The translations under genes and the position numbers were made by a program. Below, piece by piece: positions 7,308 to 14,894 of a stretch of 35,140 nucleotides of DNA. Each line of letters begins with the position of its first letter. Within the stretch, counting starts at the first letter, position 1. Origin of the DNA: Chloroflexota bacterium (GTDB lineage Bacteria; Chloroflexota; Anaerolineae; UBA4142); assembly GCA_016215025.1 (NCBI GenBank), contig JACRMI010000122.1, forward strand, positions 1 through 35,140. Direction: 5' to 3'. The notes under the pieces are model-generated. The model made no database searches and was not told the origin of the DNA. It worked only from the letters and a program-made list of their open reading frames with translations.

Positions 7308-7991
7308 ATGTCAAATAATGCCCTTTCGATTGTTCTCGCGTCGATCTCGCCCCGTCGACGCGAACTCATATCCCTGTTTGGATTCGCTGGCGCGTGTCAA
7401 TTTATTTCTACCGATGTGGATGAATCGGTTGGGCCGGGCGAATCACCAGAAGACTTGGTGCGCCGCCTCGCCAATGCCAAGGCCGCCATCGGCGCGCAGC
7501 AATTACCGGATGCCATCATCATCGCCGCCGATACGGTTGTCTCTATCGACGATACGATTCTGGGCAAGCCGGTCGATGCAGACGATGCGGTGCGGATGCT
7601 AAAGTTTTTACGCAATCGACCGCATACCGTTTTCTCCGGCTTGACGGTTCGACGCGGCATGCAAGAGCTAACGCAAATCGCAACGACCATCGTCCACATG
7701 CGCGATTATTCCGATGCCGAAATTGCGAGTTACGTTGCCAGCGGCGACCCGCTCGATAAAGCCGCCGCGTACGCGATTCAGCACAATGCGTTCCATCCGG
7801 TCGCGCGCATCGAAGGCTGCCACGCCAATGTGATGGGCTTGCCGCTCTGCCATCTCTATCGCGCGCTAAAAGCGTTCGGCGTAGCGGTTGATGAACCCGC
7901 TGTGGCGTGCCAAACTCACTTGAACATTGTCTCGCCAGTCGCTCGTGAAATACTTGAAACACCCGTTGATAATTTGAAATCTGAAATCTAA
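7308..7991 (+). CDS. maf: Maf family nucleotide pyrophosphatase
   Basis: A 227-residue Maf/Ham1-like enzyme. Maf proteins hydrolyse non-canonical or modified nucleoside triphosphates to monophosphates and have been linked to septum formation. Diagnostic parts are SISPRRREL near the N-terminus, IIIAADTVVSIDD with the catalytic Asp, GKPVDADDAVRML, and FSGLTV. The usual family length is about 190-210. The last residues (DNLKSEI) are encoded by spacer repeat family C and look acquired. The ATG at 7308 is preferred to upstream in-frame starts because the family begins just before SxSPRR and because a strong promoter ends nine bases upstream. No Shine-Dalgarno is present. Confidence 0.9.
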   Translation: MSNNALSIVLASISPRRRELISLFGFAGACQFISTDVDESVGPGESPEDLVRRLANAKAAIGAQQLPDAIIIAADTVVSIDDTILGKPVDADDAVRMLKFLRNRPHTVFSGLTVRRGMQELTQIATTIVHMRDYSDAEIASYVASGDPLDKAAAYAIQHNAFHPVARIEGCHANVMGLPLCHLYRALKAFGVAVDEPAVACQTHLNIVSPVAREILETPVDNLKSEI

Positions 7992-8033
7992 TTTCCAATC
8001 TCTAGTCTCTAATCTCCAATCTCTAAATCTCAC
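7970..8033 (+). repeat. Degenerate spacer repeat, family C (copy 1)
   Basis: TTGAAATCTGAAATCTAA runs through the end of maf and supplies its stop. It is followed by AATCTCTAGTCTCTAATCTCC-type variants up to the helicase ATG. The TTGAAATCTGAA core recurs on the minus strand at 28786-28836, inside the NUDIX 5' end. The helicase start at 8034 has no recognisable ribosome binding site because the repeat occupies that place. Confidence 0.65.
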
Positions 8034-10379
8034 ATGGATATTCTCTCCTCCCTCAACTCCGTTCAACAAGAAGCCGTTAAGCTCGTCGATGGTCCCGTCC
8101 TCGTCCTTGCTGGACCCGGCAGCGGTAAAACACGCGTCCTCACACATCGCGTTGCCTATTTGATTCAAGAGCAACGCATCGCGCCGTACAATATTCTCGC
8201 CGTCACCTTCACCAATAAAGCCGCCCGTGAGATGCGCGAGCGCTTGATCAAGTTGGTCGGCGAAGCACGGGTGCAGGACTTGACCATCGGCACTTTTCAC
8301 GCGACGTGCGCGCGCTTTTTGCGGCGCGATGGTGACCGCGTGGGACTCGGGCGCGGTTTTGTCATTTACGACGAAGACGATCAGAACACGCTCGTCAAAC
8401 AGATCCTCAAAGAGATGAACCTAGAGGACAAAAAGTACAAACCCGGCGCAGTGCTCGGCGCGATTGGCAAAGCCAAGAATGAATTGATCGAACCGGACCT
8501 GTACGTGCCCGAATCGTATTGGCACGAAGTGATCGGACGCATTTACAAACGCTATCAGGAACTTCTCGCCGCCAACAGCGCCGCCGATTTTGACGACTTG
8601 CTCATGGCGACGGTGCGCCTCTTCCGCGACCATCCCGACGTGTTGAACAAGTATCAAGAACGGTATCGCTATTTGCACGTCGACGAATTTCAGGATACGA
8701 ACATCGCCCAGTACACGTTGATGCGATTGCTCGCGGACAAGTATCAAAATTTGTTTTGCGTGGGTGACGAAGATCAAAGCATTTACGGCTGGCGCGGCGC
8801 TGACTATCGCAATGTGCTGCGCTTTAGCCAGGATTTTCCCAATGCGCGCGTGCGTCTACTCGAGCAAAACTATCGCTCCACGCAAACCATTCTGCAAGTG
8901 GCGCAATCCGTCATTCGCAAAAATCCGACGCGGCACGAAAAAGAATTGTGGACGGAGAATCCTCAAGGCATTCCGATCACCTTGATCGAAGCGTACGATC
9001 AAGACGAGGAAGCGCAATTCGTCGTCGACGAAATTGCGCGGCTGACCAAGCAGGGATTTCAGCCGCGTGACTGCGCCGTGTTTTATCGCACCAACTTTCA
9101 ATCGCGCGTGATTGAATCGGCGTTTACGCGGCGCGGGATGCCGTATCAACTCGTCGGCTCGGTGCGATTCTATCAACGCCGGGAGGTCAAGGATATTTTG
9201 GCGTACCTGCGTCTCGCGTTCAACCCCAACGACAGCGTCGCCTTCAATCGCGTGCTGAACGTTCCCACGCGCGGCATCGGCAAGAGCACGATGGACAACT
9301 TGGCGCGGTGGGCAGATAAATTGAATGTGTCGTCACACATGATTCTTCAAATGCTGCGCGGGCAAAATATAGACGCAACCCGCAACCCGCAACACGATCC
9401 CGCGTCACCTGCCACTCGTCACCCATCACTCGCCACAGATGCATTCGATGCGCGCGCGCGCAAGTCGCTCGTCGCGTTTGTCAATCTGGTTGACGAGTTG
9501 ATCGATATGCGGGCGCAAATAAAACTTACCGAGTTGGTCCAACTTGTTCTCGACAAGACTGGCTATGCCGATTACATCAAGGACGGCATGACTGAGGGCG
9601 ACGAGCGCTGGGAAAACGTGCTCGAATTGCAGCGCGCCACGAAAAAATACACGACGGGTTCGGCGGAAGAAACGCTGCCCCAATTTTTGGAAGAAGTCGC
9701 GCTGATTGCCGACATCGACACACTGCAAGAAAATATGAACGCGCCGACGCTCATGACGCTGCATACGGCAAAAGGTTTGGAATTCCGCGCGGTGTTCATG
9801 GTCGGCTTGGAAGAAGGTCTCTTTCCACACTCGCGCTCGCTCGACGAACCCGATCAAATGGAAGAAGAACGCCGCTTGTGCTACGTCGGCATCACGCGCG
9901 CGAAAGAACGCCTCTACTTGTTGAGAACATTTCGTCGTTCGATGTATGGCAATTCTGAAACGAGCGAGCCATCGCGCTTTTTGAACGACATTCCGCCGAA
10001 ACTGGTCAATGGCAAACAACCCTCGGTCAACATTCGTCCATCGTCAAGTTACAGCAACCAACGCACTGCGCGCGACGACCGTTGGTCGAATGACGATAAC
10101 GCGCGGTGGACGCGTCGTTCGCGTGACGATGCCGACGAGGATGACCGCGATGACAACAAGCCAGTGCGACATTTGATTTCCAGCCGCCCGGCGCGCCCTA
10201 CTCCCAAACCGGCCGAAACCGAATTTCGCGCGGGCGACAAGGTTCATCACAGTACGTTCGGCGATGGCATCGTCGTTTCGAGCAAGCTCACCGGGGACGA
10301 TGAAGAAGTCCAGATCGCGTTTGCCGGAGTAGGCGTCAAGCGCCTAGTCGCCCGCTATGCGGGCTTGAAAAAAAAGTAG
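8034..10379 (+). CDS. pcrA: UvrD/PcrA-type SF1A DNA helicase
   Basis: A 781-residue 3'-5' helicase of the UvrD/Rep/PcrA family, acting in repair and in clearing replication obstacles. Visible motifs in order: Q-motif SLNSVQQEAV (7-16), Walker A GPGSGKTR (about 28-35), TFTNKAAREMRER, DEFQDTN (Walker B), VGDEDQSIYGWRGAD, LEQNYRST, LMTLHTAKGLEF and VGITRAKERL. The C-terminus has a low-complexity Arg/Asp segment and then GDKVHHSTFGDGIVV, the Tudor-like tail of PcrA. Residues about 441-468 (ATRNPQHDPASPATRHPSL region) are not helicase-like and are encoded by repeat-like DNA inserted in frame. UvrD is the alternative name; the tail favours PcrA. Confidence 0.93.
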   Translation: MDILSSLNSVQQEAVKLVDGPVLVLAGPGSGKTRVLTHRVAYLIQEQRIAPYNILAVTFTNKAAREMRERLIKLVGEARVQDLTIGTFHATCARFLRRDGDRVGLGRGFVIYDEDDQNTLVKQILKEMNLEDKKYKPGAVLGAIGKAKNELIEPDLYVPESYWHEVIGRIYKRYQELLAANSAADFDDLLMATVRLFRDHPDVLNKYQERYRYLHVDEFQDTNIAQYTLMRLLADKYQNLFCVGDEDQSIYGWRGADYRNVLRFSQDFPNARVRLLEQNYRSTQTILQVAQSVIRKNPTRHEKELWTENPQGIPITLIEAYDQDEEAQFVVDEIARLTKQGFQPRDCAVFYRTNFQSRVIESAFTRRGMPYQLVGSVRFYQRREVKDILAYLRLAFNPNDSVAFNRVLNVPTRGIGKSTMDNLARWADKLNVSSHMILQMLRGQNIDATRNPQHDPASPATRHPSLATDAFDARARKSLVAFVNLVDELIDMRAQIKLTELVQLVLDKTGYADYIKDGMTEGDERWENVLELQRATKKYTTGSAEETLPQFLEEVALIADIDTLQENMNAPTLMTLHTAKGLEFRAVFMVGLEEGLFPHSRSLDEPDQMEEERRLCYVGITRAKERLYLLRTFRRSMYGNSETSEPSRFLNDIPPKLVNGKQPSVNIRPSSSYSNQRTARDDRWSNDDNARWTRRSRDDADEDDRDDNKPVRHLISSRPARPTPKPAETEFRAGDKVHHSTFGDGIVVSSKLTGDDEEVQIAFAGVGVKRLVARYAGLKKK
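9361..9441 (+). repeat. In-frame repeat insertion inside the helicase gene
   Basis: The stretch is made of variants of CGCAACCCGCAACACG and CGTCACCCATCACTCGCCAC, in the same phrase-like style as the spacer repeats, and unlike the flanking helicase codons. Its length keeps the frame. It translates to a disordered, His/Pro/Ala/Thr-rich loop at about residues 443-468. Confidence 0.6.
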
Positions 10380-10448
10380 TGTTCCCATTTTCATGCACCC
10401 GCCCAGCCCAAGTTCATTTGACCAGGCAACTTCTCAAAGGAGAGAACG

Positions 10449-13400
10449 ATGAGATCGTCTCGCAAGCACATCCTCATCGTTAGCGCAATTATCGCGGGAT
10501 TGATCGTACTCGTCTACATTACGATCGCACTGGTCTTGCGCAACTACTCCGCCGACTTGGAGCGCCGCTATACGCGACAAGACGTCGAACGCGCCGTCAA
10601 CGCGCTGCACAATGAACTGTCGGATTTGGAAACCATCACGTTCGATTACGCCGCCTGGGACGACACCTACGCCTTTGTCGAAAATGCCAATCCCCAATAT
10701 ATTCAATCGAACTTTCAAGACCAGGCATTCATAAAACTCGACCTCAGTTTGGTGGCTGTGATTGATTCCGAAGAACGCCTTGTCTATGCCAAAGGGTTCG
10801 ATTGGCCAAGCCAGACGGAATGCCCAGTGCCATCCGCCTTTCTGAACCAAATTGCCCCGGGCAGTCCACTCTTACGTCACGCTCACGTCGATTCCAAAAT
10901 CACCGGATTCCTCTTTCTCTCCGAAAGGCCTCTACTTGTTGCCTCACAGCCGATCTTGAATAGTAACTATGCCGGTCCCATTCGCGGAACGCTCATCATG
11001 GGACGATTTTTGGATGCGGATGAGATCGCACGCCTCTCCGAAATTACGAATCTCACGTTTACCACGTTTCGCTTTAACGATCCGACCGCGCCACCCGATG
11101 TAGTCCAAGCTCAAGAGGCGTTGGCACGAGACCGAATCTTTACTCAGCCCTTGGACGAGCAACTCATCGGCGGATACACGCTGCTGTTGGATATCTACGA
11201 CAATCCCGCCATCCTATTGCGAGTGACCGATGACCGAGATATCTATGCGCAAGAACAAACTACCGAGCGCTCGCTGTTAGCAGCACTCGGCATAATCGGT
11301 CTCATCTTCAGTATTGTCGTTTTGGTGCTGCGCGAGAGCTTGGAACGTTCGCGTTCTCAAATTGCCGCCCAACAAGCCACCGGTCAATTACTCCAAAATC
11401 GAATTGATTCGCTCCAAATCCTCTCCAAGATCGAACAAGACCTCAGCACGCAATCCAACCTGGCCAAGCAGATTGATTTGTTGCTTGATTTCATCATCGC
11501 ACATCTTCGCACTGATTTTGCGGCAGTTTCTTTGCTCGATCCTATGTCCGGTATGCTGAATCCCATGGCCATCAAAGGTCCCACCGACCCCAAGCCCTTT
11601 ATCGAAGCGGCGATGCGGGTGGGACAAGGGGCCGCGGGTTGGGTCGCCGAACATGGTCAGCCGCTTGTCATCCCCAACGTCTGGGAAGACCCGCGCTGGT
11701 TACGCACCGCTGCGGCCACTCAAGAAAAATTCATTTCCTATTTTGGCGTGCCCTTGCAAAGTGAAAATCAAGTCATCGGTGTAATCGACGTGATGACGCG
11801 CCAGCCACGCGATTTGACGTCTGACGAGATCGAATTTCTCACCGCGCTCGCCGCGCGCGCCTCCATCGCCATTCAAAATACGCGGCTGTACGAACAGACT
11901 CGCCAACGCGCAACAGAACTCGAGGCATTGCGTCAAGCCAGTTTGGGACTGACCTCCACTCTGGATCTTAACGCTGTCCTGAATGCCGTTTTGGAAAACC
12001 TCTTGCGCCTGCGAACGGATGCGCAAAACACCCATATTTATCTTTATCAAGAGGGTCAATTGACCTTTGGCGCGGCCTTGTGGGCAGACGGACGCAAAGG
12101 ACAACAATATGCAATTCCTCGTCCCAACGGTCTAACCGCTACCGTTGCTCGGCAAGGCAAAATGATCGTCGTGCCGGATATGGCAAATCATCCACTCTTC
12201 GCCAATTTACCCCACGCATGGCAAGGTGCCATCGTCGGTTTGCCGCTCCAAGTCGAACAAACCGTGTTGGGCGTCATGAATGTGGCGTACACTTTGCCGC
12301 ATTCTTTCGACGCAACGGAGTTGAATGCGCTGCAACTTTTCGCCGATCAAGCGGCGATTGCGATTGCGAACGCCCGCTTACATCGCGCCGTACAAGAATC
12401 GGAAGCGCGTTACCGCTCCCTGGTCGAAAATATTCCCATTGCCGTTTATCGAGTGACGCCTGGGCCGCAAGGCAAATTCCTCATGGCTAATCCGGCGCAC
12501 TTGAAAATGTTCGGGTTCGAATCGTTCGCCGAATTGCAACAAATCGACGTGTCCGATTTGTACATCGACCCCAATCAACGCAAGGCCTTCTCGGATTTGC
12601 TGCTGGCAAAAGGAAGAGTCGACGGCTTCGAACAACGCCTCAAGCGCAAAGACGGCAAACCGATTTGGGTCATGGTGACCGCTCAAGCCATTTATCCAAA
12701 CGGCGAACCCGCCTACTTTGACTGTACCTCCATTGATATCACCGTACGCAAACAAGAAATGTACGCGCGCACTTATGCCGAAGATGCTCTGCGCCAACGC
12801 ACGCGCGAACTGGAAGCACTCCTTGAGGTTTCCAATAGTTCAACGTACCTCGATCTGGAAACCGTTCTCACCGTCGTCGCCAATCGTGCGCGCAATTTGT
12901 TGCAAGCAACCGAAGCCACGCTCTTTTTGATGGATGAAAAAGAAAATCTGCTTCGCCCCATCGTCGCGCTCGGCGACTTTAAAACGGAACGCCTCGCTCT
13001 ACGCTTGCATCCTGGCGAGGGTCTAGTCGGTTGGGTGGCGGAACATCGTGAGGCCCTCGTGATCAATCATGCCATTGGTGATCCACGCATCAAGCATGTT
13101 CCTGGGACGCCCGAAGAAGACGAGAGCATGTTGTGCGCCCCACTCATTCACGGAGCACACCTCCAAGGCATCATCTTGCTCAATCGTATTCCGCCGATCG
13201 GCTTTATGCAAAGCGAATTGGATTTACTCGTTGGACTTGCCGCCCAAGCTTCTGCCGCGATTGCGAACGCGCGCTTGTTTGAAGAAACGCGCCGCAATGC
13301 GCTCGAGCAAAAAATCGTTAGTGAAATTTCGGTCGCTTTGAATTCATCACTCGATGTGCCCGAAACTTTTCCACTGGTGGTCAAAGGCATCCGCGCGCTC

Positions 13401-14894
13401 ACCGACTGCGACCGTATTAATCTAGCACTCCTCGACCCTGACCATACATTTTTTTCTATTATGATGCTCGACGAACCAGACACAGAACTGAGAAAAGAAA
13501 CGCGCATTCCCGTCGTCGATACGGCATGTTCCACCGACATCAAGAACCAACGACCGCATTTCACCCCGGACCTTAGCACGGAAATTAATTTTGCCTCTGA
13601 AAGAGCGCTGTTCGACGCAGGGTATCGCTCGCGTATCATTTTTCCCTTGATTGTAGGGGAACGCACTCGTGGCGCTCTTAGTTTGTCAAGTCGTAAATCG
13701 CATGGCTTTGATCGCGCGCCACTGGTGCCGCTCCAACAAATCGCCAACATTCTCGCCATTGCACTGGAGAATGCGCAACTCTTCCAAGCCGAATTGACGC
13801 GGCGCGAAGAATTGGCAACGCTCTATAGCTTGTCGCGCCAACTCGCCGAAGTTGCCAGCAGCGAAGCCGTTCTGCCGCTGGTCGCGCAACACATCGTCGA
13901 TACGGTCCAAGTCACGTACGCACGCATTGCGTTGATCGACGAAGGCGACTATGTGGTGCGCGCCGTCTATCCCCTTCGTCCACTCCGCCGTGATTTGTGT
14001 TTGGGACAACGTGAACCGCTAGCCTCATATCCTTTTTTGCGGTCCCTTTTGCAACAGAGCACGCCCACCGTGCTTCAACGCAATGACCCGCGCGTCACAC
14101 CTGCCGAAGCACAAGTCCTCTTCCTGGGTTTTGGACACACGCTGTGCATTGTGCCGCTGTTGGTTCGCGATCATGCGGTTGGCTTTATGCTCCTAGGCGA
14201 AGAACGTACAGAAAATCGCTCGCCGTTCACCCCGGAAAAAGTACGGCTGGCGCGAAATATTGGCGATCAAGCCGCCAGCGCCTTGCACCGCATGGAACTT
14301 TACGACGAGCTGGAAAATGCCTACTTGCAAACCGTTCTCGCGCTGGCGAATGCCGTCGACGCGAAGGACTCGGACACTAACTTGCACTCGCAGCGCCTGG
14401 CGGAATTGGCGATCTTGGTCGGCAGGAAACTCGGCTTGAATTCGCGCCTTCTAGATGACATTCGATATGGCGCGATCCTGCACGACATTGGCAAGATCGG
14501 CGTACCGGATGCGGTACTCAAAAAAGCGAGCGAGCTGACTCCCGACGAATGGCACCGAATGCATCAACATCCCGTGATTGGCGAACGCATTCTTGCGCCA
14601 CTACCGCGGCTAGCGAATGCCGCTAAGATCGTTCGCCATCACCATGAACGTTTCGATGGGACTGGGTATCCCGATCAACTGGTGCACGAGCAAATTCCCA
14701 TCGGCGCACGTATTCTCGCCGTAGTCGATGCCTATGGCGCAATCCTCGATAAACGGGTTTACAAAGAGAGCCGAACCAATGAGCAAGCGCTTGAAGAAAT
14801 TTTGCGCTGCAATGGAACGCAGTTCGATCCTCAGATCGTAGATATTTTCATCGACGTTATCAAGGAACAAATAGCTGAGGTTCAGCATTCATGA
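10449..14894 (+). CDS. CHASE4-GAF-PAS-GAF-HD-GYP cyclic-di-GMP phosphodiesterase
   Basis: A 1481-residue membrane signalling protein. A transmembrane helix at about 9-31 and another at about 277-297 bracket an extracytoplasmic CHASE4-like sensor (YAAWDDTYAFV). In the cytoplasm follow two GAF domains (about 317-480, 490-645), a PAS domain (about 650-770), three more GAF domains (about 785-948, 950-1115, 1118-1285) and a C-terminal HD-GYP domain (about 1300-1475). The HD-GYP has ILHDIGKIGVPD, HHHERFDGTGYPD and ARILAVVDAY, so the catalytic motifs look intact and it should hydrolyse c-di-GMP. AAAGGAG sits six bases before the ATG. Its stop overlaps the ATG of the next gene, a GGDEF protein, by four bases. 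Confidence 0.9.
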   Translation: MRSSRKHILIVSAIIAGLIVLVYITIALVLRNYSADLERRYTRQDVERAVNALHNELSDLETITFDYAAWDDTYAFVENANPQYIQSNFQDQAFIKLDLSLVAVIDSEERLVYAKGFDWPSQTECPVPSAFLNQIAPGSPLLRHAHVDSKITGFLFLSERPLLVASQPILNSNYAGPIRGTLIMGRFLDADEIARLSEITNLTFTTFRFNDPTAPPDVVQAQEALARDRIFTQPLDEQLIGGYTLLLDIYDNPAILLRVTDDRDIYAQEQTTERSLLAALGIIGLIFSIVVLVLRESLERSRSQIAAQQATGQLLQNRIDSLQILSKIEQDLSTQSNLAKQIDLLLDFIIAHLRTDFAAVSLLDPMSGMLNPMAIKGPTDPKPFIEAAMRVGQGAAGWVAEHGQPLVIPNVWEDPRWLRTAAATQEKFISYFGVPLQSENQVIGVIDVMTRQPRDLTSDEIEFLTALAARASIAIQNTRLYEQTRQRATELEALRQASLGLTSTLDLNAVLNAVLENLLRLRTDAQNTHIYLYQEGQLTFGAALWADGRKGQQYAIPRPNGLTATVARQGKMIVVPDMANHPLFANLPHAWQGAIVGLPLQVEQTVLGVMNVAYTLPHSFDATELNALQLFADQAAIAIANARLHRAVQESEARYRSLVENIPIAVYRVTPGPQGKFLMANPAHLKMFGFESFAELQQIDVSDLYIDPNQRKAFSDLLLAKGRVDGFEQRLKRKDGKPIWVMVTAQAIYPNGEPAYFDCTSIDITVRKQEMYARTYAEDALRQRTRELEALLEVSNSSTYLDLETVLTVVANRARNLLQATEATLFLMDEKENLLRPIVALGDFKTERLALRLHPGEGLVGWVAEHREALVINHAIGDPRIKHVPGTPEEDESMLCAPLIHGAHLQGIILLNRIPPIGFMQSELDLLVGLAAQASAAIANARLFEETRRNALEQKIVSEISVALNSSLDVPETFPLVVKGIRALTDCDRINLALLDPDHTFFSIMMLDEPDTELRKETRIPVVDTACSTDIKNQRPHFTPDLSTEINFASERALFDAGYRSRIIFPLIVGERTRGALSLSSRKSHGFDRAPLVPLQQIANILAIALENAQLFQAELTRREELATLYSLSRQLAEVASSEAVLPLVAQHIVDTVQVTYARIALIDEGDYVVRAVYPLRPLRRDLCLGQREPLASYPFLRSLLQQSTPTVLQRNDPRVTPAEAQVLFLGFGHTLCIVPLLVRDHAVGFMLLGEERTENRSPFTPEKVRLARNIGDQAASALHRMELYDELENAYLQTVLALANAVDAKDSDTNLHSQRLAELAILVGRKLGLNSRLLDDIRYGAILHDIGKIGVPDAVLKKASELTPDEWHRMHQHPVIGERILAPLPRLANAAKIVRHHHERFDGTGYPDQLVHEQIPIGARILAVVDAYGAILDKRVYKESRTNEQALEEILRCNGTQFDPQIVDIFIDVIKEQIAEVQHS

